Assembly (NCBI GenBank): GCA_963663265.2
Contig: CAXXXM010000002.1
Location: forward strand, 2,232,001 to 2,296,000
Origin: JAEXOD01 sp963663265
GTDB lineage: Bacteria; Bacteroidota; Ignavibacteria; Ignavibacteriales; Melioribacteraceae
Direction of reading: 5' to 3'
Length of the DNA stretch: 64,000 nucleotides
Positions 9,246-17,287 of the stretch are shown piece by piece (the first letter of the stretch is position 1; every line of letters starts with the position of its first letter). Below the pieces are notes generated by a model that saw only the letters and a program-made list of their open reading frames with translations, searched no databases and had not been told where the DNA came from. The translations under genes and the position numbers were made by a program.

Positions 9246-10838
9246 TTATATTCCCTTAAAATTGTTTTCTGTTTTAATATCTTCATCATCAAAGGATTCT
9301 AATTTATATTTATAAGTTTCCTGTTGGTTGATGGCTTGCAAGTAAGCTTTTCCACTTGCTTCAATAATGTCAGTAGCAACACCACGCCCTGAAAATGATT
9401 TATCATTGTATCTTATTCTAACAACAACTTCCCCAAGGGCTTCTCGTCCGCTTGTTACAGAACGAACCTGGTAAGATTCTACTTTGGTTGACATGTTTAT
9501 TGCTCTATCAATAGCATTAAATAAAGCATCAACCGAACCATCACCTGTTGCTGAATCGGAATACTCGTTCTCTCCGTTTTTGATTTTTACAGTTGCAGTT
9601 GGAATAGAATTAGTGCCGGAGTTAACATTAATATAATCTAAGTGATATAATTCATCTTCTTTATGAAGTTTGTCACCCATTAAAATTCTTAAATCGTCAT
9701 CAAAAACTTCTTTTTTCTTATCGGCTAACGCACTAAATGCTTCATAAATTTTTTGTAACTCTTCTTCAGTTATATGATAGCCAAGTTCAATCAATCTAAC
9801 TTTTAAACCGTGTCTGCCGGAATGTCTACCCAGCACAATTTTGGTCTTTTGAACACCAACATTTTCAGGTATCATAATTTCATATGTTTCTCTATTCTTC
9901 AATATTCCATCTTGATGAATTCCGGATTCATGAGCAAATGCATTTTCGCCAACAATTGCTTTGTTTGGTTGAACAATTATTCCTGTAAACGAAGAAACCA
10001 TTCTACTTGTATTAAAAATCTCTTTAGTGTTTATTTCAGTATAAAAATTAAAAATGTCTCTTCTAACATTTAACGCCATAACTAATTCTTCAAGAGCGGC
10101 ATTACCAGCACGTTCACCAATACCGTTGATTGTGCATTCAACTTGACGGGCACCATTTTCAATACCGGCGATAGAATTACATACTCCCATTCCCAAATCG
10201 TTGTGGCAGTGAACACTAATAACCGCTTTATCAATATTTTTAACTCTTCTTTTTAATTCAGCTATTTTTGCACCAAACTCCTTGGGCATAGTATAACCTG
10301 TTGTGTCGGGAATATTAATTGTAGTGGCACCGGCAGCAATAGCTGCTTCAACAACATCTGCCAAGTATCCAATATCAGTACGCCCAGCATCTTCTGCCGA
10401 AAATTCAATATCATGACAGAATGTTTTCGCATATTGAACCATATCAAAAGACATCTGTAAAACGGTTTTCCTTTTGTCTTCAAGTGTTAAGCCATATCTA
10501 TCACTACCAAATTTCCCTAAAATATGATAATCTGATGTACTCGAAAATGTATGTATTCTTTTTTTCTGAGCATGTTGAATAGCTTGATAAGCAGATTTGA
10601 TATCAGCTTCTTTAGCTCTTGACAATGCTGCAATAACAACGCCAACTTCTCCGGCAATTCTTTTTACTGCTTCAAACTGAGCAGGGGAAGAGACGGGAAA
10701 ACCTGCTTCAATTACATCAACATTCAATTTCTCTAATTGTTTGGCAATTTCCAATTTTTCATAAACATTTAATGAAGCCCCTGGTGATTGTTCACCATCC
10801 CTTAATGTTGTATCAAATACTATAATTTTGTCTGACAT
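9246..10838 (-). CDS. leuA: 2-isopropylmalate synthase
   Basis: LeuA condenses 2-oxoisovalerate with acetyl-CoA, the first committed step of leucine synthesis. The N-terminal HMGL-like TIM barrel shows 'FDTTLRDGEQSPGASL', 'EAGFPVSSPAQFEAV', 'SVHCHNDLGMGVCNS' and 'HESGIHQDG' with the expected metal-binding Asp/His residues. From about residue 390 the protein carries the linker and the LeuA_dimer regulatory domain ('SYQVRSVTSGREALGEVVVRI'), so leucine feedback control is expected. At 530 residues it is a normal bacterial full-length LeuA. It sits between leuB and leuC with very short spacings. Confidence 0.96.
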   Translation of the reverse strand: MSDKIIVFDTTLRDGEQSPGASLNVYEKLEIAKQLEKLNVDVIEAGFPVSSPAQFEAVKRIAGEVGVVIAALSRAKEADIKSAYQAIQHAQKKRIHTFSSTSDYHILGKFGSDRYGLTLEDKRKTVLQMSFDMVQYAKTFCHDIEFSAEDAGRTDIGYLADVVEAAIAAGATTINIPDTTGYTMPKEFGAKIAELKRRVKNIDKAVISVHCHNDLGMGVCNSIAGIENGARQVECTINGIGERAGNAALEELVMALNVRRDIFNFYTEINTKEIFNTSRMVSSFTGIIVQPNKAIVGENAFAHESGIHQDGILKNRETYEIMIPENVGVQKTKIVLGRHSGRHGLKVRLIELGYHITEEELQKIYEAFSALADKKKEVFDDDLRILMGDKLHKEDELYHLDYINVNSGTNSIPTATVKIKNGENEYSDSATGDGSVDALFNAIDRAINMSTKVESYQVRSVTSGREALGEVVVRIRYNDKSFSGRGVATDIIEASGKAYLQAINQQETYKYKLESFDDEDIKTENNFKGI

Positions 10839-10854
10839 TGTTTCCTCAACTTTT

Positions 10855-11916
10855 TTACTTTTTCAAATTTTTTAAAATTACATTAGTGATTTCTTTAGTG
10901 CCAACAACTTTTTCACCATCTTTTGCTATATCAGCAGTTCTAAAACCCTCTTCAAGTGTTTTATCAACACTATTTAGTATAGAAACCGCAGCATCTTTTT
11001 TGTTAAAAGAATAATCAAGCATCATGGCAACAGATAAAATTGTTGCAATTGGATTAGCTATATCCATTCCCGCTATATCGGGAGCACTTCCATGTATTGG
11101 TTCGTATAAAGCATATTTATTACCCATACTTGCTGATGGAAGCATACCAAGACTACCGGTTATCATTCCTGATATATCACTAAGAATATCACCAAACAAA
11201 TTTGAAGTAACAATAACATCAAATTGCTTAGGATTTCTAACAATTTGCATTGCAGCATTATCAACATACATATTAACAATTTTAACATCCGGGAAATTTT
11301 TGCCCACCTCTTCAACGGTTTTACGCCATAACTGAGAAACTTCTAAAACGTTAGCTTTATCAACTGAAGTTAAAACTTTTTTCCTTTTAGAAGCAGTTTC
11401 AAAAGCCATTGTGGCAATACGTTCTATTTCAGGTTTTGTATAAACCATTGTATTCCAACCCTTATAAGAGTCATAACCGCGTGGTTCTCCAAAATAGATA
11501 CCACCGGTTAATTCTCTAAACACGACAAAATCCGTATTTTCAACAACTTCTTTTTTTAAAGAAGAAGAATCGACTAAAGCGTTATACACTTTAGCCGGTC
11601 TTATATTTGCAAATAGTTCAAGTGACTTACGTAGCTTTAATAATCCCGCTTCCGGTTTTAGAGTATGCTCTAAACTTTCCCATTTGTAACCTCCAACTGC
11701 TCCAAGAAGAACAGCATCTGAGGATAGACAGGCATTTAGAGTATCATCTGACAGGGGAGTTCCGTATACATCATACGATGCTCCACCGAATAGTTTTTCA
11801 GTTAGTTCAAATTTGAGATTAAATAATTCCGCAGTTTTTTTAAAGACTTTTATAGCGGAATCCATAACTTCAACACCAATTCCATCACCGGGCAGCAGGG
11901 TTATTTTATAGCTCAT
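10855..11916 (-). CDS. leuB: 3-isopropylmalate dehydrogenase
   Basis: LeuB oxidatively decarboxylates 3-isopropylmalate with NAD+. Motifs: 'ITLLPGDGIGVEVM' at the N-terminus, 'LKLRKSLELFANIRP', 'TELTGGIYFGEPRG'-like segment ('RELTGGIYFGEPRG'), 'DKANVLE', 'VDNAAMQI', 'TSNLFGDILSD' and 'EPIHGSAPDIAG'. The start was placed at the ATG at 11916 because it overlaps the ilvC stop as ATGA and gives the family N-terminus 'MSYKITLLPGDG'. An upstream in-frame ATG at 11955 would add 13 charged residues unlike the family. The product is 353 residues, the usual size. Confidence 0.95.
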   Translation of the reverse strand: MSYKITLLPGDGIGVEVMDSAIKVFKKTAELFNLKFELTEKLFGGASYDVYGTPLSDDTLNACLSSDAVLLGAVGGYKWESLEHTLKPEAGLLKLRKSLELFANIRPAKVYNALVDSSSLKKEVVENTDFVVFRELTGGIYFGEPRGYDSYKGWNTMVYTKPEIERIATMAFETASKRKKVLTSVDKANVLEVSQLWRKTVEEVGKNFPDVKIVNMYVDNAAMQIVRNPKQFDVIVTSNLFGDILSDISGMITGSLGMLPSASMGNKYALYEPIHGSAPDIAGMDIANPIATILSVAMMLDYSFNKKDAAVSILNSVDKTLEEGFRTADIAKDGEKVVGTKEITNVILKNLKK

Positions 11917-12929
11917 ACACCGACCTCTTCTTTTGGATTTTTCTTCTTTAACCATGACATCATTCCTCTTAACTTTGCACCAACAACTTCAATAGGATGT
12001 TCACGGTTTTCTTTTCTTAATTGTTCCATGTTCTTTAAGTCGTTATCATTTTCAGCACGCCATTCTTTAGCAAATCTGCCATCTTGAATTTCTTCAAGAA
12101 TTTTTTTCATTTCTTTTTTAGCTTCTTGAGTAACAACGCGGCTTCCTCTTGTCATTCCACCATATTCTGCGGTATCGCTAACAGAATAATTCATTCTTGA
12201 AAGACCTCCTTCATAATAAAGGTCAACAATTAATTTTAATTCGTGCATACATTCAAAATATGCTAATTCAGGTGGATATCCTGCTTCTGCCAATACTTCA
12301 AAGCCTGCTTTAATTAATTGAGCTGAACCACCGCATAATACAGCTTGTTCACCAAACAAATCAGTTTCTGTTTCATCTTTAAATGATGTTTCAATAACAC
12401 CGGCTTTTGTTCCACCAATTCCATAAGCCCAAGCAAGAGCCATTTCTTTTGTATTGCCTGTGTAATCTTGATAAATTGCAATTAAACAAGGAACACCTGT
12501 TCCTTCTAAATAAGTACGGCGAACTAAATGACCCGGACTTTTAGGAGCAATCATCATAACGTTAACGTTTGTGGGAGGAACAATCCATTTATAATGGATA
12601 TTAAAACCATGAGCAAATACCAAAGTTTTACCATCGGTTAAATAAGGGGCAATCTGCTCTTCGTAAACAGCTTTTTGATGTTGATCCGGTAATAAAATCA
12701 TAATAACATCAGCCCACTTACTGGCTTCATCAACTTCTTTTACTTGTAAGCCGGCAGCTTCTGCTTTTGCCCAAGAAGTGCTTGTTTTGCGTAAACCCAC
12801 ACAAACATTTAATCCACTTTCTTTAAGATTTAAAGAATGAGCGTGTCCTTGACTTCCAAAGCCTAATACAGCTATCTTCTTATCCTTCAATGAATCTAAC
12901 GACGCATCTTGATCATAATATACTTTCAT
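11913..12929 (-). CDS. ilvC: Ketol-acid reductoisomerase
   Basis: This class I KARI (338 residues) isomerises and reduces acetolactate and acetohydroxybutyrate. The Rossmann motif is 'VLGFGSQGHAHSLNLKESG', followed by the cofactor-specificity loop 'GLRKTSTSW', suggesting NADPH preference through the Ser-containing loop. The C-terminal knotted domain has the acidic metal ligands in 'DLFGEQAVLCGG' and 'CMHELKLIVDLYYEGG'. The stop overlaps the leuB ATG. The start at 12929 gives the canonical 'MKVYYDQDASLDSL' N-terminus. Confidence 0.97.
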   Translation of the reverse strand: MKVYYDQDASLDSLKDKKIAVLGFGSQGHAHSLNLKESGLNVCVGLRKTSTSWAKAEAAGLQVKEVDEASKWADVIMILLPDQHQKAVYEEQIAPYLTDGKTLVFAHGFNIHYKWIVPPTNVNVMMIAPKSPGHLVRRTYLEGTGVPCLIAIYQDYTGNTKEMALAWAYGIGGTKAGVIETSFKDETETDLFGEQAVLCGGSAQLIKAGFEVLAEAGYPPELAYFECMHELKLIVDLYYEGGLSRMNYSVSDTAEYGGMTRGSRVVTQEAKKEMKKILEEIQDGRFAKEWRAENDNDLKNMEQLRKENREHPIEVVGAKLRGMMSWLKKKNPKEEVGV

Positions 12930-12949
12930 TTTTTAGATCCTCTAATATT

Positions 12950-13462
12950 TTAATTGTTGTTATTTTCTTTTTTGTGATATTTAACTTGTTCGCCTCTGTT
13001 TAACGCAACAGTACCCGAACGAGCAATTTCTTTAATGCCAAAAGGCATTAAAACATTTATTGCAACATCTATTTTAGGAGGGGGTCCGGTAATTTCTAAA
13101 GTTACCGATTTGTTGTTGATATCAACAACATTCCCTCTAAAGATATCGCAGAGATTTTTTATTTCTTCTAAAGTGCTTTTTTTATAATCTAATTTTACTA
13201 ATACCAACTCTCTTTCAACGTGGTTTTCGTTTGATAAGTCAACAACCTTAATAGTGTCAATTAATCTATTTAATTGTTTGACAACTTGATCAACAATCTG
13301 GCTGTCGCCTTCTGTTACAATTGTCATTCGTGAAACTTCAGGAATTTCAGTTTCGCCAATTGAAATACTTTTAATATTAAAACCTTTACCGCTGAACATT
13401 GTAGCTACGCGGTCAAAAGCTCCAAAATGGTTTTCTACAAGTACTGAAATAACGTGTTTCAT
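12950..13462 (-). CDS. ilvN: Acetolactate synthase regulatory (small) subunit
   Basis: The N-terminal ACT domain begins 'HVISVLVENHFGAFDRVATMF' with the typical 'RGFNI'-like segment 'KGFNIKSISIGETE', followed by the C-terminal ALS_ss_C domain ('LVLVKLDYK', 'IARSGTVALNRG'). At 170 residues it is the common IlvH/IlvN size. The ACT domain binds valine and confers feedback inhibition on IlvB. It starts 1 nt after the ilvB stop, so the two subunits are likely translated in a coupled way. Confidence 0.95.
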   Translation of the reverse strand: MKHVISVLVENHFGAFDRVATMFSGKGFNIKSISIGETEIPEVSRMTIVTEGDSQIVDQVVKQLNRLIDTIKVVDLSNENHVERELVLVKLDYKKSTLEEIKNLCDIFRGNVVDINNKSVTLEITGPPPKIDVAINVLMPFGIKEIARSGTVALNRGEQVKYHKKENNNN

Positions 13463-13463
13463 A

Positions 13464-15176
13464 TTAGATCATATTCCTTGGGTTTAATTGTTTAATAATC
13501 ATGTTAGAAATAGTTCCCCCTGCCGGTACCATAGGGAATACCATATCATCTTTTACAACTTTGAATTCAAGTAAAACCGGACGGTCATTTATTGCAAAAG
13601 CTTTTTCGAGTAATCCATCTACTTCGCTTGGGCTATCGGTAGAGTACGATTCAATTCCAAAAGCCTCGCCAAGTTTAACAAAATCAGGATTGCTTTGGCT
13701 TAAATCTGTAAAACTATATTTTTCGGCATGGAATAATTCCTGCCACTGTCTTACCATTCCAAGAAAACAGTTGTTAATTACAATAAATTTAACAGGAATT
13801 TTATTAGCAACAGCAGTAGTTAATTCCTGTATATTCATTTGAAAACCACCATCACCGCTTATAGAAATAATTGGTTTGTCTTTTATTGCAAAACCGGCAC
13901 CAATTGCGGCGGGAATTGAAAATCCCATTGTGCCTAAACCGCCACTTGCCAATAAAGAGCGGGGATTGTTAAATTGAAAATATTGAGCAGTCCACATTTG
14001 ATGTTGTCCAACATCAGGAACAATTACAGCATTCCCTTTTGTCAGTTTTGAAAGTTTTTCAATAACGAATTCAGTTCTTAATCTTCCATCATTATCTTCA
14101 TACACTAATGGACATTCATCTTTCCATGAATTAATTTGTTTCCACCATTCTGATAAATCAGTTTTTGGTCCCATTTCAATCAATAATTCGGCTAAAATAT
14201 GCTTGACATCGCCAACTATTGGCAAATCAACAACAACGTTTTTATCAATAGCAGTAGGATCGATATCGATGTGGATTTTGTAAGCGTTTTTAGCAAATGT
14301 ATCTGTATTTCCTGTAACCCTATCATCAAAGCGAGCCCCCAAAGCAACTAATACGTCGCAATTTTGAACAGCCATGTTTGACCAATATGTTCCATGCATT
14401 CCGAGCATTCCTAAACATTGCTCATCGCTGCCAGGATAAGCTCCTAAGCCTTGGAGAGTAGTAGTAACAGGGAAATTAAATTCTTTAGCAAGCATTTTTA
14501 ATTCACCTGAACCACCTGACATTATAATACCTCCACCAACATATAAAATAGGACGCTTTGCTTTACTCAACACTTCGGCAGCTTTTTTTATTTGGTGTGA
14601 GTGTCCCTTATAATTGGGTTTATATCCTCTGATTTCTACATTGTCAGGATATTCAAATTCGCATTCTGCATTAATTACGTTTTTAGGCAAATCAACTACA
14701 ACAGGTCCCGGTCTTCCTGTTGAGGCAATAAAGAAGGCTTTTCTAATGGTTGCTGCTAATTCTTCCACATGTCTTACTAAAAAGTTATGTTTTGTAATAG
14801 GTCTTGTAATTCCTATTATGTCAGCTTCCTGAAACGCATCGTTCCCGATTAAGTTAGAATTAACTTGACCTGTAAAAACAACAAGTGGAACAGAATCCAT
14901 ATATGCATCGGCAATACCGGTGACTGTATTTGTAGCTCCAGGACCAGATGTTACTAATACTACTCCAACTTTTCCGGTAGCTTTTGCGTAACCTTCCGCC
15001 ATATGAGTTGCACCTTGTTCGTGACGAGCAAGAACATGTTTTAAAAAATCAACATCATATAATACTTCGTAGATTTTTATAATGGATCCTCCAGGATAAC
15101 CAAATATAGTATCTACACCTTCGTGCCTCAAACACTCAAAAAATATTTCTGCTCCTGATAATTTTTTTGCTGCCAT
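13464..15176 (-). CDS. ilvB: Acetolactate synthase catalytic (large) subunit
   Basis: This is a ThDP- and FAD-dependent synthase making acetolactate from pyruvate and acetohydroxybutyrate. The catalytic Glu lies in 'LARHEQGATHMAEGYAKATG', 'FGYPGGSIIKIYE' starts the N-terminal domain, and the ThDP motif runs from 'SGDGGFQMNIQELTTAV' to 'IVINNCFLGMVRQWQ'. The quinone/FAD-binding middle domain contains 'ALGARFDDRVTGN'. At 570 residues it is the normal size. It is followed 1 nt later by ilvN and preceded by ilvD. Its product, acetolactate, is also the substrate of the decarboxylase encoded upstream of the operon. Confidence 0.97.
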   Translation of the reverse strand: MAAKKLSGAEIFFECLRHEGVDTIFGYPGGSIIKIYEVLYDVDFLKHVLARHEQGATHMAEGYAKATGKVGVVLVTSGPGATNTVTGIADAYMDSVPLVVFTGQVNSNLIGNDAFQEADIIGITRPITKHNFLVRHVEELAATIRKAFFIASTGRPGPVVVDLPKNVINAECEFEYPDNVEIRGYKPNYKGHSHQIKKAAEVLSKAKRPILYVGGGIIMSGGSGELKMLAKEFNFPVTTTLQGLGAYPGSDEQCLGMLGMHGTYWSNMAVQNCDVLVALGARFDDRVTGNTDTFAKNAYKIHIDIDPTAIDKNVVVDLPIVGDVKHILAELLIEMGPKTDLSEWWKQINSWKDECPLVYEDNDGRLRTEFVIEKLSKLTKGNAVIVPDVGQHQMWTAQYFQFNNPRSLLASGGLGTMGFSIPAAIGAGFAIKDKPIISISGDGGFQMNIQELTTAVANKIPVKFIVINNCFLGMVRQWQELFHAEKYSFTDLSQSNPDFVKLGEAFGIESYSTDSPSEVDGLLEKAFAINDRPVLLEFKVVKDDMVFPMVPAGGTISNMIIKQLNPRNMI

Positions 15177-15190
15177 TTTTGTATTCCTTT

Positions 15191-16879
15191 CTAATTATTT
15201 TCCGGTAATTGTAAAACTGCACCTTTACTTGCAGATTGAACCATTTTGGAATATCTGCTTAAGTAACCTTTTTTTATTTTAGGTTCAAAACCTGTTAAAT
15301 TATTTAATCTATTTTTTATTTCTTCTTCCGATAACTCTACATTAATTGATTTGTTGTGGATGTCTATTGAAATAATATCACCGTCGTTTATTGCTGCAAT
15401 TGGTCCTTTTGATGCTGCTTCTGGGGAAACGTGACCTATACAGGCTCCTCTTGTTCCGCCTGAAAATCTACCGTCTGTTATTAATGCTACTTTATCGCCT
15501 AAGCCCATTCCCATTATTGCACTTGTTGGGCTTAACATTTCCGGCATTCCGGGTCCGCCTGCGGGACCCTCGTAACGGATAACAACAACATCTCCGGCTT
15601 TAACTTCATTGTTCAATATCCCTTCTAAAGCTGATTCTTGTGAATTGTAAATTTTTGCAGGACCTTTGTGAACCATCATCTTTGAATCAACAGCCCCTGT
15701 TTTTACAACTGAACCTTCGGGGGCTAAATTGCCATACAATATTGCTAATCCACCTTTTGCTGAATAAGGATTTTCTATTGTGTGAATTACTTTTATATCT
15801 TTTATTTCAGCATCTTTAATATTTTCGCCTAAAGTTTTGCCTGTTACTGTTAAACATGTAGTATCAATAACGCCATCAACTTTAGTCAATTCTTTTAATA
15901 TTGCAGAAATTCCACCTGCTTTATCAACATCTTCAATATGAACAAATTTTGTTGCGGGACTAACTTTACAGATATAGGGAACCTTATCTGCTATTTCGTT
16001 TAATTCATGTAAATCAAATGAAAAACCGGCTTCAATAGATATTGCTAAAGTATGTAATATTGTGTTTGTACTTCCACCCATTGCCATATCTAAAGCGAAA
16101 GCATTTTTTAATGATTGTTGAGTAATTATATCAGAAGGTTTTATATCTTTATTAATTAATTCAATTATCTGTTTTGCAGCTTTTTTTGCTAATTCTTTTC
16201 TAGCCGGATCAACTGCTAAAACTGTACCATTGCCGGGTAATGCCATTCCGATTGCTTCCATTAAACAATTCATGGAGTTTGCGGTAAACATTCCTGCACA
16301 AGAACCACAGGTAGGGCAGCTGAAGTTTTCCAGGTCAGCTAATTGTTTTTCGTTTATTTCGCCGGTTTGAAATTTCCCTACTCCTTCAAAAACTGAAATT
16401 AAATCAGACTTTTCACCCGATGGAAGTTTGCCTGCTTTCATAGGCCCGCCTGAAATAAAAATTGCAGGGATGTTTAATCTGGCTGCCGCCATTAACATAC
16501 CCGGAACAATCTTATCGCAATTAGGAATGCAAACCAAACCATCAAGTCTATGAGCTTCTACAACAGTTTCAACAGAATCGGCAATTAACTCACGGCTTGC
16601 TAATGAATAACGCATTCCTAAATGCCCCATTGCAATTCCATCATCAACACCAATTGTGTTAAATTCAAAAGGAATTCCACCAGCTTCTCTAACAGCTTCT
16701 TTAACAATTCTGCCAAATTCTTGTAAATGAACATGACCCGGAATTAAATCGATATATGAATTGCAAATTCCAATAAATGGTTTGTTAAAATCATCATCCG
16801 ATTTTATTACACCGGTAGCTTTAAATAAACTTCTGTGCGGAGCTTTATCGAATCCTTTTTTTACTAAATCTGATCTCAA
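15191..16879 (-). CDS. ilvD: Dihydroxy-acid dehydratase (TTG start)
   Basis: IlvD dehydrates dihydroxyisovalerate and dihydroxymethylvalerate and carries an Fe-S cluster. Cluster cysteines are in 'CIPNCDKIVPGM', 'FSCPTCGSCAGMFTANSMNC', and a further motif near the N-terminus, 'FIGICNSYIDLIPGH'. 'GGSTNTILHTLAI' and 'TDGRFSGGTRGACIGH' near the C-terminus are standard. The start is TTG at 16879, chosen because AGAGG (16885-16889) is spaced 5 nt in front of it and because it gives the normal 'MRSDLVKKGFDKAPHRSL' N-terminus. It is the first structural gene of the operon and lies just downstream of the attenuator, 22 nt after its U-run. Confidence 0.96.
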   Translation of the reverse strand: MRSDLVKKGFDKAPHRSLFKATGVIKSDDDFNKPFIGICNSYIDLIPGHVHLQEFGRIVKEAVREAGGIPFEFNTIGVDDGIAMGHLGMRYSLASRELIADSVETVVEAHRLDGLVCIPNCDKIVPGMLMAAARLNIPAIFISGGPMKAGKLPSGEKSDLISVFEGVGKFQTGEINEKQLADLENFSCPTCGSCAGMFTANSMNCLMEAIGMALPGNGTVLAVDPARKELAKKAAKQIIELINKDIKPSDIITQQSLKNAFALDMAMGGSTNTILHTLAISIEAGFSFDLHELNEIADKVPYICKVSPATKFVHIEDVDKAGGISAILKELTKVDGVIDTTCLTVTGKTLGENIKDAEIKDIKVIHTIENPYSAKGGLAILYGNLAPEGSVVKTGAVDSKMMVHKGPAKIYNSQESALEGILNNEVKAGDVVVIRYEGPAGGPGMPEMLSPTSAIMGMGLGDKVALITDGRFSGGTRGACIGHVSPEAASKGPIAAINDGDIISIDIHNKSINVELSEEEIKNRLNNLTGFEPKIKKGYLSRYSKMVQSASKGAVLQLPENN

Positions 16880-16900
16880 TTTAACCTCTGATTTAAGTTC

Positions 16901-16934
16901 AAAAAAAATCAGACAAACCTTTTAGGATTTTGTC
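16901..16934 (-). terminator. Attenuator terminator hairpin of the ilv-leu operon
   Basis: On the minus strand a stem forms between GACAAA(AT)CCT (16934-16924) and AGGTTTGTC (16920-16912), with a 3-nt loop and a 2-nt bulge. It is followed by TGA and a run of eight T (16908-16901). It lies between the leader peptide and ilvD, so it would stop transcription before the structural genes. Its first arm shares GAC with the antiterminator arm. Confidence 0.85.
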
Positions 16935-16993
16935 AATCCCTAAGTTCTGTTAAAATGTTAAATTTGATTTTGTTTAGTATGTAAGGGATTGAC
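16932..16993 (-). promoter_or_regulatory. Antiterminator stem of the ilv-leu attenuator
   Basis: Two perfect 10-nt complementary arms, GTCAATCCCT (16993-16984) and AGGGATTGAC (16941-16932) on the minus strand, can pair across about 42 nt. The second arm overlaps the first arm of the terminator by three bases (16932-16934), making the structures mutually exclusive. The first arm begins only 7 nt after the leader stop codon. A ribosome that reaches the stop would cover it and allow the terminator; a ribosome stalled upstream on Ile/Leu/Val codons would leave it free and block the terminator. Confidence 0.85.
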
Positions 16994-17000
16994 TATATAA

Positions 17001-17192
17001 TTAGCGAATAATAATGATTAGGCCTAGTAGGCTAATAATCACGACGTTAATAATGCTAATAATAATAATCCCTGCTAAGGAAATATCTGAAGGTAATAAA
17101 TTAATGTTTGAAAACAACGAAATTACCCCGTTGCCGGCATTATTTTCTGCTGCAATTGAGTAAGGGGTTATATGTAATTTTTCATTGTTCAT
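17001..17192 (-). CDS. Branched-chain leader peptide (attenuation control)
   Basis: The 63-residue product has a C-terminal half dominated by Ile, Val and Leu: 'AGIIIISIINVVIISLLG' followed by 'LIIIIR' and stop. This resembles the composition of the enteric ilvGMEDA leader peptide, which is also a regulatory ORF in front of ilv genes. Leu appears as CTA several times in the control stretch and Val as GTC and GTG. The ORF is followed by the antiterminator/terminator pair. A small imperfect hairpin (17018-17035, TTAGCC pairing with GG-C-CTAA) overlaps the last Leu codons and could act as a pause hairpin. It could be mistaken for a small membrane protein, but position, composition and downstream RNA structures favour a leader. 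No strong ribosome-binding site is seen; the ATG at 17192 is close to the predicted transcript start. Confidence 0.8.
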   Translation of the reverse strand: MNNEKLHITPYSIAAENNAGNGVISLFSNINLLPSDISLAGIIIISIINVVIISLLGLIIIIR

Positions 17193-17206
17193 AATTTGTA
17201 TGTGCT

Positions 17207-17234
17207 AATATAGACACAAAAAGTTAATTGTCAA
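17207..17234 (-). promoter_or_regulatory. Sigma70-like promoter of the ilv-leu operon
   Basis: Minus strand: TTGACA (17234-17229), 16 bp, TATATT (17212-17207). This near-consensus match would start transcription around 17200, only about 8 nt before the leader ATG, giving a very short 5' UTR. Confidence 0.65.
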
Positions 17235-17261
17235 GAGTAATTTTCGGTATTTTTAGAAAAC

Positions 17262-17279
17262 TATACATATATATGTATA
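17262..17279. promoter_or_regulatory. 18-bp perfect palindrome upstream of the ilv-leu promoter
   Basis: The sequence tatacatatatatgtata is a perfect palindrome. It lies 27 bp upstream of the -35 box and 8 bp after the end of the acetolactate decarboxylase gene. It could be a regulator-binding site or a cruciform, or only AT-rich filler; no T-run supports a terminator. Confidence 0.4.
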
Positions 17280-17287
17280 ATTATACG

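Noticed and set aside
9810..10073. Plus-strand open frame inside leuA
   Set aside because: It is antisense to a well-supported gene and lacks a ribosome-binding site.
11917..11955. Longer leuB start
   Set aside because: It would add 13 charged residues not found in the family and lie deep inside ilvC; the ATGA overlap at 11914 fits operon coupling.
17001..17192. Small integral membrane protein gene
   Set aside because: The hydrophobic stretch is explained better as a control-codon run of an attenuation leader, given the downstream antiterminator and terminator.
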